Shown here in pieces: positions 11,842 through 23,874 of a stretch of DNA of 64,000 nucleotides. The notes below the pieces were generated by a model. It had not been told where the DNA came from. It did not search any database and saw nothing but the letters and a program-made list of their open reading frames with translations. The stretch is from Membranipora membranacea (lineage: Eukaryota; Bryozoa; Gymnolaemata; Cheilostomatida; Membraniporidae). Location: contig OU612068.1 of NCBI GenBank assembly GCA_914767715.1, positions 19,344,001 through 19,408,000 of the forward strand, read 5' to 3'. Numbering within the stretch: position 1 is the first letter of the stretch; each line of letters opens with the position of its first letter. Position numbers and translations under genes: made by a program.

Positions 11842-11876
11842 CATCATCATCTCAATTTGATCAGACTCAATATTGC
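11842..11876 (-). CDS. Possible small upstream exon of the 5994-8875 gene
   Basis: Minus-strand acceptor GTCTTCAG|GC and donor ATG|GTGAGG bound 35 bases reading (G)NIESDQIEMMM, phase 1 in and phase 0 out. That is exactly the phase needed to join the exon starting at 8875. An open stretch at about 12795-12745 ending NYDN-G|GTACGT (phase 1 out) could precede it. Phase agreement is the only support. The longer reading frame through this exon to a stop at 11698, with AATAAA (minus) at 11512-11507, is an alternative terminal exon. Confidence 0.22.
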
Positions 11877-11938
11877 CTGAAGACATCAACTAACTAAAAG
11901 AAGAGTAGCCACATTCTCCCTGAACTGATAACATAGAC

Positions 11939-11964
11939 CAATAATGAACTCCCTCTGTTCATTG
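11939..11964. mobile_element. Micro-palindrome insertion, CAAT-AATGAACT variant
   Basis: A 26 bp insert starting CAATAATGAACTCC and ending CTGTTCATTG is flanked by CATAGAC (11932-11938) and CATAAAC (11965-11971), six of seven matching. Confidence 0.6.
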
Positions 11965-12397
11965 CATAAACCACACTCCTCAGTGACATGTAGGTGAGGG
12001 GAAATCAATTGGTGACTCATTGGTGACCCTATGAAACATTTCCATTTCTTACCTGTGAGGGGTCAAAGGCATACACATAGGTTGTGAAAAGTATCTTTGG
12101 TTGGTTCTGTTTAGTCTGTCAGTTAAGCTCTTACCAACTGGAGGTAGATGAAGACACATTTAAACAATTCAGCCAATCAGAATTCTGTCTGTGAGGTTCG
12201 ATCTCCAAATCCGACCTACATTATTACATCAGAACTCTATTACCTTAGATCATAGTTTTAGTTTTCTATGAGGGTTTTCCATAAGTTTGGATTTTATAAC
12301 ACTCCCAGTTTTACCAGCTATAGAAAAGGCAAAAAAAGGGTAAACAACTCAAATTATAACAGTAACTTCTGTTGTGCTAAAAATGTGTCTGTGGGAT

Positions 12398-12420
12398 CAA
12401 TGAACTAAACTAGTTCATTG
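12398..12420. mobile_element. Micro-palindrome insertion, CAATGAACT family, exact 7 bp duplication GTGGGAT
   Basis: A 23 bp insert with perfect arms CAATGAACT and AGTTCATTG around AAACT is flanked by exact GTGGGAT copies (12391-12397, 12421-12427). Confidence 0.75.
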
Positions 12421-12513
12421 GTGGGATCAGGGAGGGTGGGATATAAAGTAGGTGTGTGGGACACACCCACCCAATTTTAAGTGATTCAGTAGTATAAGAA
12501 GATGTTACAAGCT

Positions 12514-12690
12514 TTAGTCTAAGAATAAATCACTTCTTCTCCTCATAGCATCAAACCTATTCAAATGATCGCGGAGTTTTTGATTGCCTCGCCAGACACT
12601 ACTACCCTGATACAGTCTTGTTGGGTCGATATTTGGCAATGAAGGGAGCGCAAACCCAATAATCATAATACTAAAACTAGACAGGATACT
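12514..12690 (-). CDS. Possible terminal exon, unknown protein
   Basis: A minus-strand open stretch after an acceptor-like TAGTTTTAG reads GFALPSLPNIDPTRLYQGSS and RDHLNRFDAMRRRSDLFLD before a stop. It looks like protein (charged, few rare residues), but I found no phase-compatible partner exon and no nearby poly(A) signal. It could belong to the unresolved 5' part of the 5994-8875 gene or be chance. Confidence 0.22.
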   Translation of the reverse strand, partial: SILSSFSIMIIGFALPSLPNIDPTRLYQGSSVWRGNQKLRDHLNRFDAMRRRSDLFLD

Positions 12691-12730
12691 ACTTTGAAAA
12701 TAAGTATTGTGCCACTGAGGCAATTTATTT

Positions 12731-14243
12731 CTAGGGACGTACCATTGTCGTAATTGAACTGGGGAAAGTAATATTGATTATCAGTCTCTTCAGTTTTTGA
12801 TAAATGCCAAACCGAAATTCTTACCAGTTAATCAGATTTTGGAACAGCATTATTCTCATCATCAATCACTGTGCAGATGGAATAAGACAGCAAATCACAC
12901 AAAAAACATCCTATATCCCTGTTGCTCGTCTTGCTTTACATCCAAATCGCTTCCAGGGCCCACATCGTAATCCAACTAAATTTGTTGACAGCTATATGTA
13001 TATTTGTATTCCATTCTTACAATCAGAACTGTACATCTCATTGTTGTAATTGCAATACATGTAGATCAACATGGGGGTTCATACAATTTAAGTTTAATTT
13101 ACAACTTTATAAATTTCATGACACACTGGCTGTAAAGAATTGTTCTTGCTTACATATTATCACCATCACAAAACAACATTCATTATAATTAAAACTTCTT
13201 CCAGCACCAAATGAAGAACAAAACACTGAATGCAAATTGGAAAAAAAAACATTACTTTTTTAAAATTTCAAGAAAAATGTGATTAATAGGTTATCTGGCC
13301 CTAAAACGATTGCATATCGTAAGGGCACATTAGTAAGCATCTATTTGGGCTCTATTTGACTAGACTCACCGACTTCAGTAAACTTTGGTTGGCACTTGCT
13401 GCCAAAGAAAAATTGCCTTAACATCATTATCTGGTGACAAAAACTTTGAGTAATTGTTAAAACTAATAACAACGACAAAAATTATCCAAAAAAACATTCA
13501 GAAGCATCAAAAAATCATTAGGTCATTTCTTGGCTCTGGCAGTGTGCGTGTCAGCATCATCGAGTGGATATACTGTCAAAAAGGGAAGCTGCTTTTGAGC
13601 AAAATATTATGGTTAGTACGTAGGGCATTATATGGGCTAACTGTGATATGTATTCATCGTTGTGTTCTAGTACTGGGAATTGGAGAGCTGCTAAGACTGA
13701 TTAGGGTAGATTTTAAACCCTCTATTCCTTGTCAACCATACATATTTTGATCTGGTTACAGTTTGGCCGCAGGTAGAGAATATGATAACTTATGAGATAG
13801 TATCGCAAGCCACAGTGCATTCAATACACAGTATGAATACTATAGAGGGACTTATTTACAAGAGTAGTACTATATAGGTAGTTAAGTACAAGATCTAACA
13901 TAAAGCCGTGATTCAAACTCAACGTCAAATACAGCTTCACATGAAAGACATCTGAACCAAAATATTATGCAAACTCTCATGATAGGTGAAAGCCTATCGT
14001 TAGTTTTGAATTGGGAGATAAGTGCCTCACAAAAATGTGAATTTTGTGTGAACACTCATTCTCCAGTCCAATGTCCATTAGTTTGAAAAGATGAAATTCA
14101 AAACCAAGACAATTGAACCTCACTATTTCGATGTTGTCAGAAATATATCAATCAAGAGGTTTTGAGCAAATATTTTGAAATTAAATCTAGTCTTTGGCCA
14201 TATTTAAAGTACTACACATGATTCAACTCAAGCTTGACAAAGC
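12731..14243. other. No gene seen; AT-rich intergenic stretch before the ceramide synthase 3' end
   Basis: No stretch here combines splice sites with a family signature, apart from a weak open frame at about 12745-12795 mentioned under the 5994-8875 gene. A plus-strand frame at 13454-13750 is hydrophobic and low in protein-like composition and is not called. Confidence 0.4.
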
Positions 14244-17200
14244 TTAGTCTTTCTTGAGAGGAGTGTGACTAGATCCATTTGTAGATGCCTTCGTTTTATC
14301 AGTGATCGAGGTTGAGCTGCTCGATTTGGAGTCTTCAGTCAGGTCATCACACGATTCCTCACTCGCACTTCTCACATCCTTGTCAACCTGGATATAAATT
14401 AAAAATAAAAAAAAATTAAAAATAAAAAGAAGCGACACCAACAATCGCATCAGATTCATCTGTTAACTTGAGTTCTAGCAAAGCTTTGGATCATGTATCA
14501 CCAAAATTAGCCTCCACATGCGAGTTGCCACCTCAAGAGGGAGCAACTCCGAATGCAGGAACATTGGATCAAAATTTTTCTAGCTTGACATAAGGTAGTT
14601 TGACACAATCATAATGATTTCATCCCAGAATCCGACTTTAACCATATTATTATACCACATATCCATCAAAGTTTATCAATATATCATTAGTCTTCTTTAA
14701 TGTTATTGAGTTGCAAACAACAGCCGCCTATGGTGAGTGAGATGTTAGGCCTATTCTGAGGGATGTAACAATAACAGTGTGCTTAAAACCAATGGTCTTG
14801 TTAATTTTCCACAAGCTGAATTCCAAAAGCTGTAAGTGTATCTGGTACCTACCTTGCCTTGTGCCAGTGCCTTGATCAACACAGTCATGATCATAATAAA
14901 CCAGAACACATGCAGAATCTGTAGCACCCATAATAAGACATTAAATAAACCGATTGAGAAAGAATTGCCGGCTATGGCATAAGAGTCAACTCCTGTGGTC
15001 CACAATATTCTACAAACACACAAAGACAGGCAGAGCATTAGAAAAGAGCTCCTGAGCAATCAGAGCTGGTGTAACATGCCTATAAATGTGAGTTAAAAAC
15101 CATAATTACCTCCTCCTGTTTATGGTTGTGCTTGCAGAGTTTCTCATATATTCAAGAACTGGATAGAGACAGAAAGCTTGAATAATTTTGATGTCTTCGG
15201 TACGATGTAACAGACATTCCATGGGTAACCAAAGATTATCAAAAAGAGGGGACAAGTAGTAAAATTGAACGTCATATTTTGCAAAACTTGATTGTCAGTG
15301 ATAGTGATGAATCAATCCTTCCATACCATGCCACACAGTAATACTTACACATATGGGTAAACGACAAGACGAGTTGCAGCCCACATAAAAGTGAACACCC
15401 CGAATAACGTATCACACAGCGTTCTCATGTTCATATAACGGGCCAGCTTAGCACCTTCCAACAAGTAATCCACTGCATCGTGTAAACACAATATCAATGT
15501 GCCGACACGCACATAATTCACAGACCAAGAAAATGACATCAACGATATTGTCGCTATATGATGGATAAATTGTTCCCAGAAGTCCTACAACACAAAACAA
15601 AAACTTAACTAGGTTCAATACATTTCAAATGTAAAAATAACAAAGCTAATTGTATAAGATTTCTGATATGGCATATACTATTTAAAGCATTTTAAAAATA
15701 CACCTACAAAAGTTATTTTAAACAAACCTTCCGTTGTACATCAGCAAACTGAGAGAAGAGCAGTGTTGTATAAAAACCCAGCTCTATCATATAATACCAG
15801 TAAACATCAGCAGGAACATGCTACAACAGAAACAACAAATAAAGACGGTAAACAAAAATCGTTTAGTTGCTTCCAGACAAATAGAACAAATTATACAAGG
15901 TCATTTATCCGAGTTGAGAAAAAGAGATAAGCATCATGTCAGGCCCAACCCTAAGCTTTCTCAATAACAGAGTAGTCAGATTAAATATGTAAGTGCAACT
16001 CCAAGCACATATTACCACAAGCATGAGGAAAGGAGGATATAGAGGTCCATCAATCATGTGTCGGGAGCAGGAACGAAATATTTATTCCTAAGAACAATTG
16101 GGATTATAAGCCCATGTTATTTTAGGAGATAACTCTCACTAAAAATAACAATTCCATCGATATTGGGGTAGTGTCTAGCTGGACTATATCCCGGTGAGAG
16201 CGTATAAACTAAAAGAAGACTGAATTTTTTGGAATCGGCATGAATCTTCAGCGCATGTACCCAATTTCATGCATTATACATAAACCGGATCTAGGGAAAA
16301 CCTGTATCAACAACTATCGTTCAACAACAAAAAATCAAGCAGTGACCAAAACTTTGGCATAGATCGAAGGAGCTGATATTTTGTTATATTAGATTTTAAA
16401 CAATAAGTATTTCCAGATCAACCCAGACCTGCACACATCACCTCAGGTAGCGACCGGTGTATTGCTGGTATATATTTTGTACTGTGCTCTTGGTCAATTT
16501 AACTATTTTTACGAGTCCTCTAACCTTGGCCTGCAAGGTGCCTTTTCTTACATGAACTCATTACTAACCTGCTTGGGATGGTTTCGCCAACAATCTTTCA
16601 CATCCCAGAACCAAGATTTCTAAAAATAAATACTATACATTATCAGATCATGTGTATTACAAATGCTGTCCCATGAGAGAGCAATGCGTATATATAAACC
16701 CACATTGTTATGCAAGGAGCCACTATCACTCTCACCGAGGCCCACAACTAAAGGCTGCCGGTATGGCAACAATTTCACACAAACTAAAGCATCTATTTAT
16801 ACTGGTACTAGTACTACTACTGTGTAAACAGCATAACGTCCCAAGAGAGAGCAAATACCCAGTCACATTATCAGAACAGAAGCTGAATTCTTATGATAAG
16901 ATCATAACACTACTAGGCATGTCAGGTGATACAAACAGATAAAATCTGTATGTTGAGATTGTAGCAAAGATGCATGATATATGATTAGGTTTCCAAGGTA
17001 TAAGTTTTGATCATTGATCATCCCATATGCTGTGTGTTCGTTTTGGTGCATGTCCGACCCAAACAGTAGGGCCTACATAATGACACGCATTACATGGCAG
17101 AAAACATGAGCCCATATCCTAGATATTACCAGCATGGCCAAATAATCCTCAGGTAGCAAAGGTAACTATCTAATTACAGTACAGTTCACCTAATTCAAAC

Positions 17201-20200
17201 CTCTGGGGACCACATAAATTTGTTCCAACTAAGCAAAGTTTGAATTAAGTGACATTAGATTGCATTGAAATCTGGCCGAAGGGACCAATTTTCCCTGTCT
17301 GAATTAAGAGGAATTTTGAATTATAAAGTTTGAATTAACTAGCTTACACTGTAGCAATATGATGGGATATCACAGATAGGAGGACATCACAGATAGGCGG
17401 ACATCACAGGGTAAGGATAAAAAGGCCTTCACACTGAGATGACATAAGGTGAAGGATAGTTATAATAGGATCAGTCAGTACAAAATGATCTAGATTCTAG
17501 ATATTTGAAATTATCACTACTCGTCTTGTGATGACAGTTTTATAGTTATTTTATTTCAGTCTAACCAGAGTGTATGTGAACTATTTGAGGTAGTCTGTCA
17601 AAATCAGTTACTATAATTTTTCACGATGTCAGTAATTTGGTGATTCAGTCAAGTTAGTTCGTCTCTTTCAGTACACAAATTTTGCATATTATTAGCCTGG
17701 GCAGGCTACATATTTATCATGCCCCAATTCATTAGTGTTGTAATTTGATGTATTTTTATGTCAAGGGATTTTCAAGCTGTCAACAAATATAGGTGTAATT
17801 CAATGAATTCAAACTTTAAGAGTGCAGGTAACCTAGCGCGAAAATACATTGTCTTACAACATTGAGGTATGCCTAAAGGCTATAGTCTCGACCCACCCAG
17901 ACCGAGTTTCTCATTAAAAAGGTTTTATTAATTTTCAGATAATATGGCTGCACACCATTGATAGGATCACTACAAACCTGGGTTACAGTAGCAAGACCAT
18001 AGAGGAAAATTCCCAGATAGAAAAAGCACCGCCATCTGCAAAAAGAAATGAATGAAATGTTTATAAAGTACAGTACAACCAAGTTACCAAAGAAGGTGAA
18101 ATTAGTGCTTCGTTTCACCTCAGAATTATGATCATTGTGAAGTCAACGAGTTCATCACAGAGTATAATATCCTTACTCTGTGGAATACCTGCAGGTCAGA
18201 CCAGAAACTCAACATCCACTTATCAACCAATAAAAAAGGAATCATTTTGAATCCATAACCAGCCAGTGAAGATCACTACATTCAAGGCCAGAGGTAGAGA
18301 GAAATTGATGACACACAATGGATTATGTCCATAAATGTCAGTTAGGTATGACTGTGTGTGTACTGGCAACCCATGCCCTTTTTTTTTCAAATGGGACTGA
18401 TGATAATATAATCATATCGACTGGAAAGACCACAAATGCCATGAAGCAGTCAGTCAGTCAGAATGTCCTATAGGGCGTCGCATAAAAACAGTATTCTCTA
18501 TTCATTTCACTAAAACCCAAGCCCCGCTATAGAATGCTTTTATCAGCCAACAAAGGCATTAGGTTGTTATTGAAAGTTCCTTGGGATTTTTTTCAAATGG
18601 GACTGATGATAATATAATCATATCGACTCGAAAGAACACAAATGCCATGAAGCAGTCAGCCAGAATGTCCTATAGGGCGTTGCGTTGCATAAAAACAGTG
18701 TTCTCTATTCATTACACTAAAACCCAAGCCCCGCTATAGAATGCTTTTATCAGCCAACAAAGGCATTAGGTTGTTATTGAAAGTTCCTTGGGATTTTTTT
18801 CAAATGGGACTGATGATAATATAATCATATCGACTCGAAAGACCACAAATGCCATGAAGCAGTCAGCCAGAATGTCCTATAGGGCGTTGCGTTGCATAAA
18901 AACATTGTTCTCTATTCATTACACTAAAACCCAAGCCCCGCTATAGAATGCTTTTATCAGCCAACAAAGGCATTAGGTTGTTATTGAAAATTTCTTGGGA
19001 TCAGAGTACGATATCACACTCTTTGGACATTGCGCTAGGGCTGTTTAGGAAAATTGACCTGGCCTTGTGATAATACTGGCAAGTATTTAGTAGCCGGAAT
19101 GATTTGATTATAAAACTAGTCCAAAAAGTGTAAAGTTAATTATGAAATCGGTGACACGGATGCAATGACAGGGTTAGAAAACGGGTTCCTAATCTTTATC
19201 ACTTCTTAGATAAAAAGCTCAAGTGGTAATGTTTACAGCCGGGACCTAAACAATAATTGAAAAGAAACTTTTATCAGGCGATAGCTGGTCAAGCAAAACA
19301 TTGTTTCAAATATTAAAGTTGAGAGTTGAGAGATTTATCATGAACAACAAAAAAGAAATTTGAAGTTGAATGACCTAGCAGTCATTTAAGGCTGACGCTG
19401 CTTTCGGCTACTTTTGAGCAATGAACTCCCTCTCTCTGGGAGCTTGAGGTTGTTGCTGATGCCAGTGCACACACACCTACTTTACATATAAATATACAAA
19501 CTATGTGCTCAAGCTCTAGATTGTTCAGGGTCTCCAGTCAGGGCTACTGAAGTGATGATATAAAAACTCAATTCCCTCAATTTGCAGCCTCCCACTCCCT
19601 TCATAATCACACCAGGAAACTAGAAAAAAAAAATTTTCTTTCATCTAACTTGCAATATCATCTCTTCGGTCCACAATAACCTTGATCCTTGAAGATGCCC
19701 AGATCAGGCCTGAGAAAGTGCAGTCTCTTGTTGCTACTGGCAGTTGTAACTCTTGTGGTTAGGGTTGGCCTTTTTCAAATGTCATGGGTGAGTGACTTTG
19801 TAGTGTTATGCAACCTGATGATTTATCCCATCATGTCACACTAAACCTGATGTACAGCTGCCAACAATATTAGGGCACCAGACACCAGTACAAAGATAGA
19901 AAGAGTTGAAAGTATTCTTTAACAACTGTCAGCCTAACAACAGTACATTACTGGTGCATGTTAGATAAACTTCACACGCATGTAGTTCAAAAGGAAGTTT
20001 GGAACAATTCAATCCAATGACAAAGCATTTCGCCTCAATAAAACTAAAGGTTGCCATACAATCAGCTTTCACAACTCCATTTCAGTTTAATCCAAGTATT
20101 TTAGGCATTGTGAAGCAGCTGTGGTACCAGTTAAATTGCTCAAATATTGTCCCTAGTCCCTGTTTATCGCATTCCATTAACAACCACAGAACAAGCTGTT

Positions 20201-23200
20201 TGAGGTATGGTTGATAACAGAATGTGACAACCAGCAAACAGGCAGAGTTTGGGCACCTAAACTTAACATTTAGGTAATCTTTCGGGGTTAATTAGTATAT
20301 AGTCTGCTGTTCAAAGTTGAGTATGAGGTGAGGATGTTTGTAGGAATCATCAAATTTGCACTATAAGAACCTCATAATAATGGTCAAAACTGGCTTAGGT
20401 TCCAAAACTTTTTCTTCTCAGAGCAGGTCATGAACTGAACTTTCTAGATAGGATTCATATGTGACAAACAAGGAGTAACCCCTGTTTCTCCTTAGAGTAG
20501 AGCGATGTGAGTACATAAGAACTCAGCTGTCCAATTCTAGAGCCATCAGTAATAATATTGCATTCATCAACTTTAAAATCCAGCTTTATCATAATTATAA
20601 TACGATTAAATGTCTGTTTCAGACAGTCTGATCCTTTTGTGTGTAGTTTTGACACAATAGAATGTACCCAACGATCCGAGGGTGTATGACAGAACGTTCC
20701 ATATGCACCTGCGGGTTCGGTTCGATGTCCCTGATAGTTGCAGCTAGTTTGCCAGCATCTTGCAATACGGCTTATGATATAAAACCGGTTCATACGGTAT
20801 CATACTAAAATACTGTTGATTTACAGATCTATGATGGCAATGGCCTGAGGAACTTACGCAGTCTCAGTGTATTTGGTCATAGTGGTTGGTCGATCTTGGT
20901 TTCTTCGCCTTCTGAACCATCTCTGGATATGTTTCTCAGTTCGATCTGTCTGCTTGCTTAGCGCCTAAAATAAAAAATTGTTGAAATAAACGTCGAGAAG
21001 AATATATCTCAAGCCTTGCATTGACTTGTCCTACATGACAGCTTCACACATTGATTTTGCTTTTGTTCTAAAAGCTGGCCACTGGTTGATAATTAAACTT
21101 TCTTCTGCACTGCGATAGTCATTTCACAGGGTTCTGATGCACAGTCCATGTATGATCAACCAGTGTTTGGTAGCGGTTCTATCTATTAGTGAGTCCCATA
21201 AATTACTCTAAATCTTTATTGTAGAATGATGAGTTTTGATTGTGTTGTGAATGACTTTTCTGACAGCAGTTCTACTGTTATTATGAGAAAGACTGGGTAT
21301 TGGAATAATAAGGCTTGTGCGATGTCAAAATGTCCCATATGTCTAGTTGTGGTAAGAAGCCTAAGTCTTGTTATGATAACTTTGTCTATTCAAATCCGTT
21401 CTCAGATATGACCCTAAAATAAGGTGGTGCTAGCCCTGTTCACACGGCCACGGGTTTTGGTTTTTTGGGTGGCCATGTACTTCTCGGTATAGTATCAGTA
21501 GTTGTCGTCCGCTGTTTTAGCTCTAATCTTCACCACTTTGAGCTTTGACTTTTTCTATCTTCCACAGGCAAATAAATTAACTTTGTCATTTATCATATTC
21601 AAAATAACTATAAATAAGTTTATTGCACTAAATATTGCAGTAATAATGTGAAAACATGGCCAAGGTGAAAAAATTTAAAGCACCCATGAGTAAGACCATG
21701 GCCTTGACCTTGATCATAGTCTTACAAATAAGTTATCTAACCCAGTGGGAGTTTATGTTAAGCTGTCCTAATGCTGTCCTAACACTGGCACCCTACCAGG
21801 ACCGAAATATGAGATAGACTGAGAACTCCACACAAGGAAAGAAAGCGTAACGGAGAAAGATACAGTAATAATAATAATTGATTTTCAGAGAATTTGCTCT
21901 AAGTAGTTCTGAGTGTATTTGTCGAGAAAAACAAAATGAGTGGAAACTCGACTCCAGTATATAGAGAATTGATAACTGATTAGCTGCCATATTTATAAAG
22001 ACTAACAAAGCCCACCTCGTGTCAGCTAGTGACTCTCATAGTGTGTCAGCGCTTTGGTGACCAACCAAGACACTTCCCCTTTGAATTGTAAAATAAGCTA
22101 GGACTGCAAAAAGTTGTGGACCCAAGCATGGTTAGAACAGCACTGTTCTAATTCTAAGCCCACAAACATGCACAACATTCTTCTTAAGCAGAAAGGAGTG
22201 AATTACCCAAGACTAACAGATGTGCCAATTCATTGTACAGAGGCTTACAAAATTTCAATGACAGCAAAAAACTTGTTCTCACAACAAATTGAGCTCACTA
22301 TCATTACCCTAATTGAGTTAGGAGCTGCATATCTAAACACTCAGGCTTCCCACGATTAGACAGATATGAGCAGCAAATAGGATACATTGCGATGATTTGT
22401 AAACAAGGGATATATTCTTGACATCAAAGTAACCATATAATTGTAATTTGATGAATAGGTTTTTGATGGAATGACAGCAGGAAAACAGATTGTTGTTTGC
22501 CGCTGCATGAGTATCTAACTGACCAATTTGAAGTTCTCACAGAGTAAGGATATATCCTTAATCGGTGATAGTTTCAAACTCTGTGAAATTATGTTATTGG
22601 CCACTCAGTTTCTTCCCAAATGGCTCTCCAGTCGAAGTTATACAGGAGTCAAAACAAAAAACTGGTGTTGACAGGGTATAACCTATGAATATGATGGTAA
22701 AGTTGCTAATTGGTTAGTAGATTTTCTTACCAGCTACTAACTTAAATAGATACCTTAATCTGAAAAATGATTGGAGTTCATTGATCTGAAGCTGTCATCA
22801 CTCACATTGGTGACAGCTGAATGTCAGTAGGTTGAACTATAGTAAAGGTTCACACCTAAATCCTACCATCACCTCACCCCTACATAACTATCTTGTGTTT
22901 GTACTTTCATAGGAGAAAATGAGACTGACCTTGTCAATCATCAAACTGTGCATCAGGAAATTTGCAGGTTATTATCTAGTAGGGTACTTACTTCAACATC
23001 TTTATAATCTGGATTAGCATTTTGCTTATAAGCTTTCTCCAGTATATCATTCTTTGGAGCATATACTTTTTTGGCTGGGATGTTGAAGTATTCCCCGACT
23101 GGGGTGGCGACAAACCTACAAACAGATACAAATTAGATACTGGTGTCATAGTCAAATAAAACGGTCACAAAAAATCAGCATATATAGCTTCAATTATGAG

Positions 23201-23545
23201 TCAAGAATCTATTTCCAAGTATGTGTAGGAACCAAAAATTATTTATAATACCAATGTCAGTATCAAAATTTCACAACTGAAACTTTTCATTCTCTAACAA
23301 CGGATCCTTTACATTCAATCACATGATGAATCTTCGCGTAGCCTTACCGCTCAAAGATCGACCTGGCAGCAAATATAACACAGGCACAGGGAATGACAAC
23401 CCACAGATCCCTCGGCTGAGCCATGTACATATCACTATCCTCTGTGTTTCTAAGATCATCCCATGTCACATTAGGAGCAAGCCAAAAGCGTTTGTCCCAG
23501 AAAGCATCTTGGAAGCTGTTGAACAGCTCCATCACCGCTGAGGCA
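14244..23545 (-). CDS. CERS-like: Ceramide synthase with homeobox-like and TLC (Lag1) domains, complete
   Basis: Nine coding exons join in phase: 23545-23348 (ATG at 23532), 23115-22992, 20964-20858, 18035-17978, 16619-16569, 15820-15728, 15584-15349, 15009-14853 and 14387-14244 (TAA). They give 384 residues, the usual length for animal ceramide synthases, which N-acylate sphingoid bases in the ER membrane. The N-terminus MELFNSFQDAFWDKRFWLAP resembles the family start. One membrane helix follows (about 36-57). The homeobox-like domain ends in IQRWFRRRRNQDRP. The Lag1 motif of the TLC domain has the His pair at residues 214-215 (FIHHIAT) and HDAVD at 241-245, the catalytic signature. The C-terminal tail is acidic and Ser-rich (DVRSASEESCDD), a phosphorylated region in relatives. 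Introns are large and repeat-rich. Acyl-chain preference cannot be read. Confidence 0.96.
14500..14600. repeat. Relic of the GATCAAGTTTG-ended element family
   Basis: On the minus strand it reads TTTGATCCAA then CCTGCATTCGGAGTTGCTCC, shared with the copy at about 37440-37610. Ends are eroded. Confidence 0.45.
18382..19000. repeat. Three tandem copies of a ~206 bp unit in a ceramide synthase intron
   Basis: CAAATGGGACTGATGATAAT starts at 18388, 18594 and 18801. Each unit holds AATGTCCTATAGGGCGT, CCAAGCCCCGCTATAGAATG and CAAAGGCATTAGGTTGTT. Copies 2 and 3 are closest to each other (both have GCGTTGCGTTGCAT), which suggests a recent second duplication. Confidence 0.9.
19695..21351 (+). CDS. Possible nested plus-strand gene: signal-type exon and C-type-lectin-like exon
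   Basis: Inside the ceramide synthase intron, opposite strand. 19695-19787 starts ATG and encodes a basic N-terminus, a Leu-rich core (LLLLLAVVTLVV) and a clean donor TGG|GTGAGT. 21225-21351 follows an acceptor (TTATTGTAG) and reads FDCVVNDFSDSSS then YWNNKACAMSKCPICLVV before donor GTG|GTAAGA, which resembles the last third of a C-type lectin domain (C...W...C...C.IC). The phases (0 out, 2 in) do not match, so at least one exon is missing, or the gene is decayed. I found no convincing exons for the rest of the domain. Confidence 0.3.
20455..20793 (-). CDS. Unrecognised 112-codon open frame in a ceramide synthase intron
   Basis: An uninterrupted minus-strand frame with ATG (MNRFYIISRIARCWQTSCNY) lies in the intron between ceramide synthase exons 3 and 4. 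Composition is protein-like with five Cys, but there is no family signature and no signal peptide. The ends do not coincide with splice sites. It may be a transposon remnant or chance. Confidence 0.22.
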   Translation of the reverse strand: MNRFYIISRIARCWQTSCNYQGHRTEPAGAYGTFCHTPSDRWVHSIVSKLHTKGSDCLKQTFNRIIIMIKLDFKVDECNIITDGSRIGQLSSYVLTSLYSKEKQGLLLVCHI

Positions 23546-23773
23546 CTATAATACAAGACAAATTAATAATAATATAATCATGAGTACATATTATAATGAG
23601 TATAAATCAATTCAATTTTTCAAAAAAAAATAAACAGAAGCAAGACAGATTGTAAGCAAACTCATTTGACCTTCCAGGTAAATGGCAAGACATAAAAAAT
23701 CAATGAAATTGTGTTGAATAGTATCAACTCAATGATTATCCATCAGCAATAAGAGCAGAATTTGAGTACTCAC

Positions 23774-23870
23774 CTTTCTGTATATTCTTATCTCACAAGA
23801 TGGATCTGTAAATCTAAGAGCTTCAACTTCCAAGATGCAGCCAGACGTCCTGGTAACTGTAAAACGTGGT
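23774..23870 (-). other. Likely 5' non-coding exon of the ceramide synthase gene
   Basis: The first coding exon begins at an acceptor (TATTATAG|TGCC at 23545) 13 bases before ATG, so a leader exon must lie upstream. A strong minus-strand donor AAAG|GTGAGTACT at 23774 fits. The outer boundary is a guess. Confidence 0.45.
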
Positions 23871-23874
23871 CAAT

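Noticed and set aside
16652-16942. 96-codon plus-strand frame with a hydrophobic stretch
   Set aside because: It lies in a ceramide synthase intron on the other strand; no signal-peptide context, acceptor or donor, and unremarkable composition.
20469-20495. CAAGGAGTAACCCC ... TCTCCTTAG
   Set aside because: Arms resemble the family, but no flanking duplication is present.
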